Part shown: positions 20,746 to 30,594 of the stretch, in pieces | How the letters are laid out: every line of letters begins with the position of its first letter | Numbering within the stretch: position 1 is the stretch's first letter | Origin: Alphaproteobacteria bacterium CG1_02_46_17 | Lineage (GTDB): Bacteria; Pseudomonadota; Alphaproteobacteria; Micavibrionales; Micavibrionaceae | DNA length: 64,000 nt | Assembly (NCBI GenBank): GCA_001871905.1 | Contig: MNUG01000017.1 | Location: forward strand, 397 to 64,396 | Direction: 5' to 3' | Translations under genes and position numbers: made by a program | Notes under the pieces: model-generated | What the model was told of the DNA's origin: nothing | Database searches by the model: none | The model's input: only the letters and a program-made list of their open reading frames with translations

Positions 20746-21792
20746 ATGAATATTCTGGGAATAGAAACAAGTTGTGATGAAACAGGCGTCGCGGTCGTAA
20801 CAGACACCCGCGAGGTCTTGTCGCACCTTGTCCTCAGCCAGATTGATACCCATCAGATATTTGGGGGGGTCGTACCGGAAATTGCGGCCCGCGCCCATCT
20901 CGACCATCTCGATCACCTGATCGGGGAAGCCATGAAACAAGCCGGACTTGATTTTACACAATTGGACGGCGTTGCTGCAACCTGTGGCCCCGGACTGATC
21001 GGCGGAGTCATGGTTGGCATGATGGCGGGAAAGGCAATCGCACTGGCCCACAATAAACCGTTTCTAGCCGTCAACCATCTCGAAGCCCACGCGCTTACTC
21101 CACGACTGGTTAAGGATATTCCATTCCCCTATCTGGTTTTGCTGGTATCTGGCGGACACACACAAATTCTGGTTGCCGAGGAAATCGGCCATTACCATCT
21201 TTGGGCCTCCACGCGCGATGACGCCGTTGGAGAATGTTTCGACAAGGCTGCCAAAATGATGGGGCTGCCCTATCCCGGCGGCCCCCATCTGGAAAAGCTT
21301 GCCGGCCAGTGTTCTGACCTGACATTCGCCCGACAAAAATACCCTTTTTCTATTCCGATGAAAGGCAGTAAAGAGATTGAATTTTCATTTTCGGGATTAA
21401 AGACCGCAGTCCGGAACTACATTGATCCGGAAACCGATTTTCCTGCACTTGCCGCATCACTCCAATCCACTCTCGCCGAAACACTCTCCTATCGTTCAGC
21501 ACAGGCTATGAGAAAATTCAAAGCCGCCTATCCGGATAAAGAAAATCCGGCCCTGCCAGCCCTAATTGTCTGCGGTGGCGTATCGGCCAATAAAACAATC
21601 CGCGGCGCTTTGGAACAAACTTGTGCAGAAAACGGATTTGATTTGATGGCACCACCAATGGAATATTGTACGGATAACGGCGCGATGATTGCATGGGCGG
21701 GGGTTGAATTGCTTCAAGCCGGTCGCATATCACCTCTATCAGTCAAAGCGCGCCCAAGATGGCCCTTAGAAGAACTAAAGCTTAAAAATTAA
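20746..21792 (+). CDS. tsaD: tRNA N6-adenosine threonylcarbamoyltransferase
   Basis: 348 residues. It transfers threonylcarbamoyl to A37 of ANN-decoding tRNAs, together with TsaB and TsaE (not in this window). It begins with MNILGIETSCDETGVAVV. The metal-binding His111 and His115 are in HLEAHAL, and the C-terminal Asp is in CTDNGAMIAWAG. Length and motifs are complete. First gene of the tsaD-gpsA-EVE operon (gaps of 13 and 10 bases), an order common in alphaproteobacteria. AAAGGAT precedes the ATG. Confidence 0.98.
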   Translation: MNILGIETSCDETGVAVVTDTREVLSHLVLSQIDTHQIFGGVVPEIAARAHLDHLDHLIGEAMKQAGLDFTQLDGVAATCGPGLIGGVMVGMMAGKAIALAHNKPFLAVNHLEAHALTPRLVKDIPFPYLVLLVSGGHTQILVAEEIGHYHLWASTRDDAVGECFDKAAKMMGLPYPGGPHLEKLAGQCSDLTFARQKYPFSIPMKGSKEIEFSFSGLKTAVRNYIDPETDFPALAASLQSTLAETLSYRSAQAMRKFKAAYPDKENPALPALIVCGGVSANKTIRGALEQTCAENGFDLMAPPMEYCTDNGAMIAWAGVELLQAGRISPLSVKARPRWPLEELKLKN

Positions 21793-21805
21793 AGGATTTC
21801 GGAAC

Positions 21806-22795
21806 ATGACAAAAATCACCATCATCGGCGCAGGGGCATGGGGCACCGCCCTCGCCCAATGTTATGCAACAGCAGGCCATGAAGTGGATTTATGGACACG
21901 CAGCACAGAGCATGCAAATGAAATGATCGAACAAGGGAGAAACACAAGATACCTGACCGATATCGAGCTTCACAAAGCCATCAACATCACAGACGATATA
22001 ACCGAAGCGGTACAAAGCGATATCATCCTCAATGTGACACCAGCACAATATTTGCGCGAAAGCCTGTCACATATAGCACCTTTTTTACGCGACGACCAAC
22101 CGATTGTGATCTGCGCCAAAGGTATTGAAATTTCGAGTCATTCTCTTTTATCCAGCATAGCCCATGAAGAATGTCCAAAATCCCGCGTTGCTATTCTAAC
22201 CGGCCCCAATTTTGCCTCCGACATCGCCAAGGGGTTGCCCAGTGCCTCGACATTGGCAGCGGATTTCAACACAGGAAAATATTTGTTGGAAAACTTGACC
22301 GCGAGAAATCTGCGCCTCTATTTCACTGAAGATATGGTTGGAGCACAAATCGGAGGCGCAATTAAAAACGTCATCGCCATTGCCTGCGGCATTTGTCACG
22401 GATTGAATCTTGGTGAAAGTGCCCGCGCAGCACTCGTCACACGCGGTCTTGCTGAAATCGCCCGCCTTTCTGAATCATTAGGCGGCAAACGCGATACACT
22501 TATGGGGCAATGTGGTGTGGGTGACTTGATGCTGACCTGTTCCAGCATGCAGTCCAGAAATTTTTCATTGGGTGTTGCACTGGCCAAAGGACAGACTCTT
22601 GATGATATTTTATCCGAACGCACCAGTGTTACAGAAGGCGTGCCCACTGCAAAGGCCGCGCATGATCTCTCACAACTGCATAAAGTCGATATGCCGATCA
22701 CCCATGCGATTTACTTGTGCCTGTATGAAAACCTGCCCATCAAGAATGCCTTTGATAGAATCCTTGATCGTCCTGCACGTCATGAACATGAATAA
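21806..22795 (+). CDS. gpsA: Glycerol-3-phosphate dehydrogenase [NAD(P)+]
   Basis: 329 residues. It reduces dihydroxyacetone phosphate to sn-glycerol-3-phosphate for phospholipid synthesis, in the cytoplasm. It starts with the dinucleotide site ITIIGAGAWGTALAQ. The segment LTGPNFASDIAKGLPSA and the catalytic lysine in GGAIKNVIAIACGI are present, as is CGVGDLMLTCSS of the C-terminal helical domain. Normal length. AAAGGATTTCGG precedes the ATG, 13 bases after tsaD. Confidence 0.97.
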   Translation: MTKITIIGAGAWGTALAQCYATAGHEVDLWTRSTEHANEMIEQGRNTRYLTDIELHKAINITDDITEAVQSDIILNVTPAQYLRESLSHIAPFLRDDQPIVICAKGIEISSHSLLSSIAHEECPKSRVAILTGPNFASDIAKGLPSASTLAADFNTGKYLLENLTARNLRLYFTEDMVGAQIGGAIKNVIAIACGICHGLNLGESARAALVTRGLAEIARLSESLGGKRDTLMGQCGVGDLMLTCSSMQSRNFSLGVALAKGQTLDDILSERTSVTEGVPTAKAAHDLSQLHKVDMPITHAIYLCLYENLPIKNAFDRILDRPARHEHE

Positions 22796-22805
22796 GGAAA
22801 CGTAA

Positions 22806-23207
22806 ATGCCCCACTGGCTGATGAAATCGGAACCGAATGTTTTTGGATGGGATAACCTCAAGGAAAAAGGAACCGCCGCATGGGATGATGTCCGCAATTA
22901 TCAGGCCCGCAATAATATGAAGACGATGAAAAAAGGCGAACAGGTTTTTTTCTATCACTCCAATATCGGACGCGAAATTGTCGGCATCATGGAAGTGGTC
23001 AAAGAACATTATCCCGATCCATCGAATGAACGTTTTGTTCTGGTGGATGTCAAATGCAAAAAGGCTTTCAAAACACCTATTACATTAGCACAAATAAAAG
23101 CAGACCCGCGTTTAGAGGATATCGCGCTTATCAAGCAATCCCGCTTATCCGTGATGCCCATCACAGACAAAGAATGGGACATTTTGTGCAAAATGGGCGG
23201 GCTTTAA
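22806..23207 (+). CDS. EVE domain-containing protein
   Basis: 133 residues, made of one EVE domain (PUA-like fold, thymocyte nuclear protein 1 family). Typical motifs are HWLMKSEP near the N-terminus, DDVRNYQARNNM, and FFYHSN. EVE domains bind modified bases such as 5-hydroxymethylcytosine or modified RNA bases; the ligand here is unknown. It lies ten bases after gpsA with AAGGAAA as ribosome binding site, so it is the third gene of that operon. Confidence 0.92.
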   Translation: MPHWLMKSEPNVFGWDNLKEKGTAAWDDVRNYQARNNMKTMKKGEQVFFYHSNIGREIVGIMEVVKEHYPDPSNERFVLVDVKCKKAFKTPITLAQIKADPRLEDIALIKQSRLSVMPITDKEWDILCKMGGL

Positions 23208-23287
23208 TATTCTGGTAACTCTTTGTTTTTAATTTGATTTTCTTTGATAAAATGTTGCGCCGCATGATGAATTGCGTGTTCTCGCTA

Positions 23288-23296
23288 TGTTATAAT
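23288..23296 (+). promoter_or_regulatory. Extended -10 promoter for acs
   Basis: TGTTATAAT matches the extended -10 consensus TGnTATAAT perfectly, about 39 bases before the acs start. No good -35 lies 16-18 bases upstream, which fits an extended -10 promoter. A GGGAG box follows at 23322. Confidence 0.55.
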
Positions 23297-23334
23297 TAAG
23301 CTATCCACATTCACCACAAAATCGGGAGTCCCGG

Positions 23335-25272
23335 ATGCCTTTTGAAGAACGCTTTGACCCACCTGCAGAACTAGCCAAACACGCCCACATTACCGCAGAA
23401 AAATATAAGGAATTATATGCGCGATCTGTCGATGATCCGGAAGGATTCTGGGGAGATATGGCCAAGCGTATAACTTGGGAAAAATTTCCAACCAAAATCA
23501 AGAACACAAATTTTAACGGAGACGTCTCGGTCAAATGGTATGAGGACGGTATTTTGAACGCGTCATATAATTGTATTGACCGTCACCTGCCCGCGCGAGC
23601 CAATCAAACAGCTCTGATTTTTGAAGGAGATGATCCGTCTGAGAACAAATATGTAACCTACGCAGAACTCAAAGATGAAGTCAGCAGACTTGCCAACGCC
23701 ATGAAATCCTTGGGCGTTAAAAAAGGCGACCGCGTAACACTCTATCTGCCAATGGTTCTTGAGGCCACCTATGCCATGCTGGCCTGCGCCCGTATCGGGG
23801 CGATTCACTCGGTTGTGTTTGGTGGATTCTCACCTGAATCTCTGCGTGACCGGATTTTGGACTGTGACTCGACCTTTATCATCACCGCCGACGAGGGTCT
23901 GCGTGGCGGGAAAAAAGTTCCTCTCAAAGCCAATGCCGACGCCGCCATCAAAAATTGTCCGGATGTCAAAAATGTTCTGGTTCTGAAACGCACCGGCGGC
24001 ACCATCGACTGGGTCGAAGGGCGTGACATCTGGTGGCATGATCTGGTGGATAAACAATCAACCGATTGCGCGCCTGAACCGATGAATGCCGAAGACCCGC
24101 TTTTTATTCTTTATACCTCCGGATCTACCGGAAAACCAAAAGGCGTTCTGCACACCACTGGTGGCTATATGGTTTATACATCCCTCACCCACCAATGGTC
24201 CTTTGATTACCGTGACGGGGATATATATTGGTGTACCGCCGATGTGGGCTGGGTCACAGGACATTCCTATATCGTCTATGGCCCGTTGGCCAACGGCGCA
24301 ACCTCGCTCGTTTTTGAAGGCGTCCCGAATTATCCGGACTGGTCGCGGTTCTGGCAGGTTGTCGATAAACACAAGGTCAATATTTTCTACACTGCCCCGA
24401 CCGCCATCCGCTCACTGCTTCGTCAAGGGGATGAATGGGTCAGAAAAGCCTCACGCCAATCCCTGCGTATTCTAGGGACAGTAGGGGAACCGATCAATCA
24501 TGAAGCTTGGCTATGGTACTATCACGTTGTTGGCGAAGGGCGCTGCCCGATTGTCGATACATGGTGGCAAACCGAAACTGGTGGCCATTTGATTACACCG
24601 CTTCCCGGAGCAACCGTTACCAAACCGGGTTCTGCGACCCTGCCGTTCTTCGGTATCCGGCCCGCCTTGGTTGATAACGAAGGGAATATCCTTGAAGGTG
24701 CAACTGAAGGAAATCTGGTCATTCTCGACAGTTGGCCAGGGATGATGCGTACCGTTTATAAAGACCATGAACGGTTCAAGCTCACCTATTTTTCGACGTT
24801 CAAAGGTATGTATTTTACAGGAGACGGCGCACGGCGTGACGAGGACGGATATTTCTGGATTACAGGCCGCGTCGATGATGTCATCAACGTATCTGGTCAC
24901 CGTTTGGGAACCGCCGAAATCGAAAGCGCGATCAACGAACATGCCGCTGTTTCTGAATCGGCTGTGGTTGGCTTTCCGCATGACATTAAGGGACAAGGGA
25001 TTTACGCCTATGTCACACTGCATGACGGCATAACCATGACCGATGACACAAAAAAGGAAATCATCCAGACTGTACGGAAAATCATCGGGCCGATTGCAAC
25101 ACCGGATGTTATCCAATGGGCACAACACCTGCCCAAAACAAGGTCGGGAAAAATTATGCGCCGGATTTTGCGGAAAATTTCAGCCAACGAACTGGACACG
25201 CTGGGCGATATATCAACCCTGTCCGATCCGAATGTCGTGGAAGATTTGATTAAGGGAAGACCGGCAGCCTGA
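23335..25272 (+). CDS. acs: Acetyl-CoA synthetase (AMP-forming)
   Basis: 645 residues, cytoplasmic. It activates acetate with ATP and CoA by way of acetyl-AMP. Family features are the ATP loop [65 protein letters not shown], and the catalytic, acetylatable lysine in [14 protein letters not shown]. The length is that of Acs. It is alone in its transcript by position, with its own extended -10 promoter. The stop codon lies in the loop of a 7-bp hairpin. Confidence 0.98.
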   Translation: MPFEERFDPPAELAKHAHITAEKYKELYARSVDDPEGFWGDMAKRITWEKFPTKIKNTNFNGDVSVKWYEDGILNASYNCIDRHLPARANQTALIFEGDDPSENKYVTYAELKDEVSRLANAMKSLGVKKGDRVTLYLPMVLEATYAMLACARIGAIHSVVFGGFSPESLRDRILDCDSTFIITADEGLRGGKKVPLKANADAAIKNCPDVKNVLVLKRTGGTIDWVEGRDIWWHDLVDKQSTDCAPEPMNAEDPLFILYTSGSTGKPKGVLHTTGGYMVYTSLTHQWSFDYRDGDIYWCTADVGWVTGHSYIVYGPLANGATSLVFEGVPNYPDWSRFWQVVDKHKVNIFYTAPTAIRSLLRQGDEWVRKASRQSLRILGTVGEPINHEAWLWYYHVVGEGRCPIVDTWWQTETGGHLITPLPGATVTKPGSATLPFFGIRPALVDNEGNILEGATEGNLVILDSWPGMMRTVYKDHERFKLTYFSTFKGMYFTGDGARRDEDGYFWITGRVDDVINVSGHRLGTAEIESAINEHAAVSESAVVGFPHDIKGQGIYAYVTLHDGITMTDDTKKEIIQTVRKIIGPIATPDVIQWAQHLPKTRSGKIMRRILRKISANELDTLGDISTLSDPNVVEDLIKGRPAA

Positions 25273-25282
25273 TCTGGCTGCC
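25263..25282. terminator. Hairpin over the acs stop codon
   Basis: GGCAGCC, loop TGATCT, GGCTGCC: a GC-rich 7-bp stem whose loop contains the acs TGA. No T-run follows, so it is at best a weak or Rho-assisted terminator, placed between convergent acs and the short ORF 25296-25475. Confidence 0.35.
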
Positions 25283-25295
25283 GCCAATCTATCTA

Positions 25296-25475
25296 TTAGA
25301 TAGAACAATCTTGGAGCATGGATTGAACAACAGCTCTCTCTTGTTGCGACAAGCCCTTATAAAGAGCCTGATCGTCTCGAGTGAGTGCGGCATTGCCGTC
25401 TTTACTTATTTTCTTGGCTAACTCTGTTAACCCGAATATATCGGAAAGAGACGCTCTTTGTTGCTGTTGAGTCAT
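25296..25475 (-). CDS. Short protein of unknown function (59 residues)
   Basis: Complete frame from ATG (25475) to TAA, with AAAAGGTG about eight bases upstream. The protein starts MTQQQQRASLSDIFG, is helical by composition, has no signal peptide and ends with a lone Cys (QDCSI). It fills most of the 340-base gap between acs and pyrE, convergent to acs and divergent from pyrE. No family recognised; the codon pattern and ribosome binding site are the only support. Confidence 0.5.
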   Translation of the reverse strand: MTQQQQRASLSDIFGLTELAKKISKDGNAALTRDDQALYKGLSQQERAVVQSMLQDCSI

Positions 25476-25614
25476 GGTTGCACACCTTTTGTAATTTTAT
25501 TTCCTATTTTCGTTGCCTCTATATATGTTTATGAAAAAATATATGCAAGTTTTTTTTTGAGTTTTTACGTCCAAACAGCTAAGACTATGAAAGATTTGAA
25601 AAAAGAGGCACCAA

Positions 25615-26298
25615 ATGACAGACCAAAATGCAAAAATAGCAGCAAAAATTCTGCTCGACACAAAATCCGTCCTGTTTAACTCCCGTGAACCCTTTGTGTT
25701 CACCTCGGGGCGCATATCTCCGGTTTATGTTGATATTCGTCGCTTGATCTCTTTTCCAACCGAACGATCAACCCTGATGGATATGGGTGCGGCTCTTTTG
25801 AAAGAGAAAGTTGGCCTCGACAATATTGATTTCGTAGCAGGTGGAGAAACCGCAGGAATTCCCTACGCTGCCTTTTTGTCTGACCGTTTGAATAAACCAA
25901 TGCTCTATATCCGCAAAAAACCGAAAGGCTTTGGTCGTATGGCACAAATCGAAGGTTGCATGGATCAAGACGGTGCAAATGTCATTCTCATTGAAGACTT
26001 ACAAACCGATGGCGGCAGCAAAAAAGTCTTTATTGATGCCCTGCGCGCAGCCGGTGCCAAAATCGCCCATTCTTTTGTAGTGTTCCATTACGGCATTTTC
26101 CCGCAATCCCTCGAGAATATGAAGGCGGCAGGCGTTGAACTTTATAACCTTACCGACTGGTGGGCTGTTCTCGACGTGGCGCGGGAAAATAAATATTTCG
26201 ATGACGAAACACTTGCCAGCGTCGAGTCTTTCCTCAACGCCCCAGACAAATGGGCTGAAAACAATGCCCATCTGGTTAAAAAACAAGAACAAGCATAA
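25615..26298 (+). CDS. pyrE: Orotate phosphoribosyltransferase
   Basis: 227 residues. It couples orotate with PRPP to give orotidine 5'-phosphate in pyrimidine synthesis. Motifs are FVFTSGRISPVYVDIRRL near the N-terminus, VAGGETAGIPYAAFLSDRL, KKPKGFG (flexible catalytic loop region) and the PRPP-binding segment VILIEDLQTDGGSK. This is the alphaproteobacterial form of about 225-230 residues. AAGAGGCACC precedes the ATG. It is followed after 15 bases by the NAD kinase gene. Confidence 0.95.
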   Translation: MTDQNAKIAAKILLDTKSVLFNSREPFVFTSGRISPVYVDIRRLISFPTERSTLMDMGAALLKEKVGLDNIDFVAGGETAGIPYAAFLSDRLNKPMLYIRKKPKGFGRMAQIEGCMDQDGANVILIEDLQTDGGSKKVFIDALRAAGAKIAHSFVVFHYGIFPQSLENMKAAGVELYNLTDWWAVLDVARENKYFDDETLASVESFLNAPDKWAENNAHLVKKQEQA

Positions 26299-26313
26299 GG
26301 ACGGACCTCTACA

Positions 26314-27072
26314 GTGAGAATCCATTTCTTCGCCAATTCTTCAACCGAAGCCCAATCAGCCAAAGCTCTTTTGACTGATAAGTTCGGTCATACCGAATTG
26401 AAAGATGCCGAATTGGTTGTCGCATTAGGCGGAGATGGAACCTTGCTTTCAGCCTTACGAGCCACAGCAGAAAATCCATTGCCTATTTACGGCATGAATC
26501 GTGGCTCGGTTGGGTTTTTGATGAACCCCTATGAACCAGACTCATTGGAAGATCATCTGTGCAAGGCAGAAAAAGTCACCATTCGCCCCTTGCACATGAC
26601 GGCGACCAATGTCGAAGGGAAAACCGAAAAAGCAATCGCCTTTAACGAAGTCTCCCTTTTACGCCAAGTCCGTCAGGCCGCAAAACTGCGTATCAGCATT
26701 GACGGCATCGTGCGTATGGAGGAATTGATCTGCGATGGCATCCTGCTTGCTACCCCTGCCGGCAGCACAGCCTATAACCTCTCGGCACACGGGCCCATCA
26801 TTCCACTTTCAACACAATTGCTGGCGCTCACTCCCATCAGTGCCTTTCGTCCGCGCCGCTGGAAAGGAGCCCTGCTACCTGCCAGAGCCAAAATTCGCTT
26901 TGACGTCTTGGAGGCTGGAAGCCGCCCTGTCAGTGCCACAGCCGATGATTTTGAAGTTCGGGACATTTTGAGCGTCGAAATTGAAGAAAGCCAGAACCTC
27001 ACCCGCACCTTGCTGTTCAATTCGGGGCATTCTCTGGAGGAACGGGTCTTGAAGGAACAATTCTCGTGGTAG
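26314..27072 (+). CDS. nadK: NAD kinase
   Basis: 252 residues, GTG start with AAGGACGG upstream. It phosphorylates NAD to NADP. The diagnostic GGDGTLLSALRA loop (catalytic Asp), the NRGSVGFLMN segment and TPAGSTAYNLSAHGPI are present. The form is short (about 250 residues), typical for alphaproteobacteria. It is 15 bases after pyrE, and the next gene starts inside its last codons (seven-base overlap). Confidence 0.95.
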   Translation: MRIHFFANSSTEAQSAKALLTDKFGHTELKDAELVVALGGDGTLLSALRATAENPLPIYGMNRGSVGFLMNPYEPDSLEDHLCKAEKVTIRPLHMTATNVEGKTEKAIAFNEVSLLRQVRQAAKLRISIDGIVRMEELICDGILLATPAGSTAYNLSAHGPIIPLSTQLLALTPISAFRPRRWKGALLPARAKIRFDVLEAGSRPVSATADDFEVRDILSVEIEESQNLTRTLLFNSGHSLEERVLKEQFSW

Positions 27073-27350
27073 CGCACGACACACCGGAACGCCAGATCAT
27101 TCATATCCGCTTATCTCCCAGCGCCTCGAAAAATGCCATCGGGGAATGGGTCAAAAATGAACAAGATCAGACCGTCTTAAAAATTTCCGTGACCACCGTT
27201 CCCGAAAACGGCAAAGCCAACATCGCCCTTATCAAGCTTCTCTCGAAAGAATGGAACATTCCCAAATCATCAATCGTGATTGAAAAAGGCAAAACGGACA
27301 GAAATAAAATCCTGTCCGTCCCACAAAATACAGTTCACATTCCTGAATAA
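27066..27350 (+). CDS. DUF167 (YggU) family protein
   Basis: 94 residues. The family pattern is clear: IRLSPSASKNAIGEW, then VTTVPENGKANIALIKLLS, then IVIEKGKTDRNK. Function is not known for the family. The GTG start at 27066 overlaps the NAD kinase stop, pointing to coupled translation. Its stop codon abuts the stop of the convergent DUF1761 gene without a single base between. Confidence 0.88.
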   Translation: MVAHDTPERQIIHIRLSPSASKNAIGEWVKNEQDQTVLKISVTTVPENGKANIALIKLLSKEWNIPKSSIVIEKGKTDRNKILSVPQNTVHIPE

Positions 27351-27788
27351 TCAGATAACGCCCAGATAGTTCATCAGGATATTGACCACAGCCAGTGCAT
27401 AATATCCTGCCAGTTGATAGGACGCATCAACCGCCACTGCGGCAAACGGATAACCGGTATAAAGTGATCCCATGACAATCGGCGGCATGGCAAAGGCAAC
27501 CCACAACAAACAGGCCATCAAGAACACTTCGGAACCACTATGGATGTTCATATAGATCAGCATAAAAGTGAAGAACAACGATGTCAGAAACCACAATGGA
27601 AAAGACAGGATGAACGGCGTTGCGCCACGCTTCAAATCATCTGTAATCATCTCGCGCGCTTCTAACCAATACCCGCCCAGAACGCGCGGATGGTACCAGA
27701 CCAGACCAATCAGGAATGCGACCACCGCACTCAGAAAAGACGGCATCAACCAAGACGTAATCATATGTTGGAGGGTTTGAGGATCCAT
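27351..27788 (-). CDS. DUF1761 family membrane protein
   Basis: 145 residues, four membrane helices. The family signature is FLIGLVWYHPRVLGGYWLEA after TM1; further helices lie at about 58-80, 88-108 and 120-142. Function unknown. It is on the same strand as sdhB and follows it by 26 bases, so it may be read from the sdhB transcript. Confidence 0.82.
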   Translation of the reverse strand: MDPQTLQHMITSWLMPSFLSAVVAFLIGLVWYHPRVLGGYWLEAREMITDDLKRGATPFILSFPLWFLTSLFFTFMLIYMNIHSGSEVFLMACLLWVAFAMPPIVMGSLYTGYPFAAVAVDASYQLAGYYALAVVNILMNYLGVI

Positions 27789-27814
27789 CTTTTCTTACCT
27801 TTTCAAATTAAATG

Positions 27815-28606
27815 TTAACTACGGGCAACCATCAGTTTTTTAATCTCGGCAATTGCTTTGGCAGGATTTAGACCTTTAGGACAAGTTTTGGTGCAGTTCA
27901 TAATAGTGTGACAACGATATAAACGGAACGGATCTTCCAGTTGATCCAGACGCTCTCCTGTTGCTTCATCGCGCGTATCGGCAATCCAACGATAGGCTTG
28001 AAGGAGAATCGAAGGGCCGAGGAACCGATCCCCATTCCACCAATAGCTCGGGCAAGCTGTCGAACAACAAAAACACAAGATACAAGCCGCAGGGCCTTTT
28101 CCATCGGAACCATTGAGCAATTCTGCATCTTCGGGACTCTGCAACCGTTCACGGGTTGGCATCGGAGAATCCGTCTTCATCCAAGGTTCGATCAATGCAT
28201 ATTGTGCGGCCAGATGATTTACATCCGGAACCAGATCCTTAATTACCGGCAAGTGAGGGAGCGGCGTGATCTGAACCTCGCCTTTGACCTCTTCGATCGG
28301 CTTCAGACAAGCCAGAGTGTTCGACCCGTCAATATTCATAGCACAAGAGCCGCAAATTCCTTCACGGCACGAACGGCGCAAAGTTACGCCGGAATCAACA
28401 TTATTCTTGATGTATAGAATAGCATCCAGAACCATCGGCCCGCACTGGTCAAGGTCAATCGTGTAGGAATCAAAACGCGGATTTTCTCCACTATCGGGAT
28501 CATAGCGATACAGCTTGAATGTCCTGGCGTTCTTGGCACCTTTGGCAACATCAACCGATTGGCCGGTTTGAATCTCGGAATTTTTAGGGAGCTTGAATTC
28601 AGCCAT
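27815..28606 (-). CDS. sdhB: Succinate dehydrogenase iron-sulfur subunit
   Basis: 263 residues from the ATG at 28606, chosen because GAGGA lies just upstream; an in-frame start at 28642 would add 12 residues. [2Fe-2S] ligands are Cys80, 85, 88 and 100 ([12 protein letters not shown]...LAC). The [4Fe-4S] and [3Fe-4S] ligands lie in [16 protein letters not shown] (175-190) and [14 protein letters not shown] (232-245). All expected cysteines are present. It carries electrons from SdhA to quinone in the inner membrane complex. Unusually it is separated from sdhA by three unrelated genes, one on the other strand, so it needs its own promoter. Confidence 0.97.
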   Translation of the reverse strand: MAEFKLPKNSEIQTGQSVDVAKGAKNARTFKLYRYDPDSGENPRFDSYTIDLDQCGPMVLDAILYIKNNVDSGVTLRRSCREGICGSCAMNIDGSNTLACLKPIEEVKGEVQITPLPHLPVIKDLVPDVNHLAAQYALIEPWMKTDSPMPTRERLQSPEDAELLNGSDGKGPAACILCFCCSTACPSYWWNGDRFLGPSILLQAYRWIADTRDEATGERLDQLEDPFRLYRCHTIMNCTKTCPKGLNPAKAIAEIKKLMVARS

Positions 28607-28841
28607 AACAATAGAATCCTCAAAACTTTGAATAAAAGACAACGCGACAAGGTTGAAAACCCTATCCGTAAATCAGAATACAGTGATCCCTCCCTTTTGT
28701 GAAGCCTAACTTACTGTATATTAGCCTGATATTGGTCTTGTTATAGAAAAACCATGGAAGTTTTTCCCCTTCCTTTCAAGGTAAAAAAGGCTAAATTAAT
28801 GGTCAGCCATCCATCCACCTCATAGACCAAGGAGAGCAATC

Positions 28842-29693
28842 ATGTATAAAACCATTGATGTCCGAAATACACAAATTCCGCGTATCGGGTTGGGAACATG
28901 GCAAATGCAGGGAATTACCTGTGTTGAGGCCGTCAGCAAGGCTCTTGATCTTGGTTATCGTTACATTGATACCGCCCAGATTTACGAAAATGAATCCGAT
29001 GTCGGTGAGGCCATATCCACCTCCAACGTCCCTAGATCTGATATTTTTCTAACCACCAAAATCTGGATGGATAAAGTCGGGCCCGAAACCGCGCAAAAAA
29101 GCGTTGAAGCCAGCCTGAAAAAACTCAAAACCGAATATGTCGATTTGTTGTTATTGCATTGGCCGGTTGGCTCCGTTCCCCTCGACCAGCAAGTCAAATC
29201 CTTGCAAGCCATTCAAAAGGCTGGATTAACCAAAATGATCGGTGTCTCCAATTACACCGTTGACCTGATGAAACAAGTTACCGATGATCTGGGCGCGGAT
29301 ATTATAACCAATCAGGTTGAATATCATCCCTATTTGTCACAAGCACCTGTTCTCGATTTCGTGCGTCAACGTGATATGTTTTTAACCGCCTATTGCCCAT
29401 TGGCACGCGGAAGAATTCGCGCCGAACCTCTTTTGACAAATCTCGGAAAAAAATACGACAAATCTGCAGGTCAGGTGACATTGCGTTGGCTAACTCAGCA
29501 AGACCGCGTGGTGGCAATCCCTAAGGCGGCCAACCCGCTTCATATCGAAGACAACTTCAAAATTTTCGACTTCTCTCTGGAAGCAGAAGAGATGCTCGAA
29601 ATTGGCAAACTGGCCAGACAAGATGAGCGCATCGTCAATCCGGAATGGGCGCCGGAATGGGATAAAGAAAATGATAAATCCCAGGCAGCATAA
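28842..29693 (+). CDS. Aldo/keto reductase (2,5-diketogluconate reductase-like)
   Basis: 283 residues, NADPH-dependent TIM-barrel oxidoreductase. Family signatures are IPRIGLGTWQM, the catalytic Asp and Tyr in GYRYIDTAQIYENE, the catalytic Lys in LTTKIWMD, His in LLLLHWPVG, and the C-terminal AIPKAANPLHIEDNF coenzyme site. A strong AAGGAGAG box precedes the ATG. It is the only plus-strand gene inside the split sdh region, convergent with the next gene (two-base gap). The substrate cannot be inferred. Confidence 0.9.
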   Translation: MYKTIDVRNTQIPRIGLGTWQMQGITCVEAVSKALDLGYRYIDTAQIYENESDVGEAISTSNVPRSDIFLTTKIWMDKVGPETAQKSVEASLKKLKTEYVDLLLLHWPVGSVPLDQQVKSLQAIQKAGLTKMIGVSNYTVDLMKQVTDDLGADIITNQVEYHPYLSQAPVLDFVRQRDMFLTAYCPLARGRIRAEPLLTNLGKKYDKSAGQVTLRWLTQQDRVVAIPKAANPLHIEDNFKIFDFSLEAEEMLEIGKLARQDERIVNPEWAPEWDKENDKSQAA

Positions 29694-29695
29694 AT

Positions 29696-30526
29696 TTAGG
29701 CAAGAGAAATAGAGTGAGAAGTATGATCTTGCCTATCATGTTTTTTGATGGGTGTTTTGAAATATCCTGACCATGGCTCTTGGAACAACAGCAGATGGGA
29801 AAGCCGGATAGCCTCAATCGGCATTTTGAAAGTCGAGCCTTTCAGATGGGATAGCTTGCTATCGAGGATCTGGGCGGCTCCCCACAAAGACTGCGCGCAA
29901 AAAGCGTGAGCTCTTTGGTTAAAATAATGTTGTATAGATTGATTTGACTCTCCGTGACAAAATATTTTCGTATCCAGTTTATGCACCAACCGACCTAAAT
30001 CTTTTGGCGGTGTCAATTGTGATTGACGGTAGAATTCAGCCGTAACAAGATCAAGGCCATGCAAAACCTCAAGATATCGGTGAATATTTCGACAACTATT
30101 GGATAAAGCCTGACAGTTAGAAATATATACGCAAGGAAACTTTCCCCAATAATAAGCCCCCATATCAATCGCTGAAAAGCTAAGATCTGGAAATTTCAAA
30201 TCACCCAAAAAATCTAGGACATGTTCTGTGACCCGACGCCCAATTCCTCGACGGGAATAATCCGGATGAATTTTAATATCATACCCCGAAGCCTGTGAGG
30301 TCAAGAAATCCATATCAAAGCCAACTTGAAAAGTTGGCTCTTTTCCACCGGAGAGAACCAGTCTGGACTCATAAACACGCGCCGAAGCCGTATAAAAAGT
30401 CTGGCTGCCGGAAACAGGCAAGACATCACATGCCACAGACCATTCATCCGGCCATTCATCCGAAACGGCAGATGAAACGGCACAATCGAACATAGCCTGT
30501 AAACGTGATAATTCAACTTGCAACAC
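29696..30526 (-). CDS. GNAT-like acetyltransferase of unknown substrate
   Basis: 276 residues. The acetyl-CoA motif A is visible as IKIHPDYSRRGIGRRVTEHV (about 92-111). No other family feature is recognised, and the C-terminal half (about 140-276) has many aromatic and His residues. The start is GTG at 30526 with GGGAG five bases upstream; a TTG three bases later is possible. The base composition looks a little more AT-rich than the neighbouring sdh genes (by eye). It lies in the interval that separates sdhB from sdhA. Confidence 0.6.
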   Translation of the reverse strand: MLQVELSRLQAMFDCAVSSAVSDEWPDEWSVACDVLPVSGSQTFYTASARVYESRLVLSGGKEPTFQVGFDMDFLTSQASGYDIKIHPDYSRRGIGRRVTEHVLDFLGDLKFPDLSFSAIDMGAYYWGKFPCVYISNCQALSNSCRNIHRYLEVLHGLDLVTAEFYRQSQLTPPKDLGRLVHKLDTKIFCHGESNQSIQHYFNQRAHAFCAQSLWGAAQILDSKLSHLKGSTFKMPIEAIRLSHLLLFQEPWSGYFKTPIKKHDRQDHTSHSISLA

Positions 30527-30594
30527 AATCGCTCCCTTTTCCTAAGGAGGCGTCATACCAGACAATGGAATATTATACAAAATGACAAAATGCC

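Noticed and set aside
24511-25128. 205-residue minus-strand frame
   Set aside because: Shadow of acs; no ribosome binding site and low-likelihood composition.
28755-28826. 23-codon frame upstream of the aldo/keto reductase
   Set aside because: No ribosome binding site and no overlap with the downstream start.
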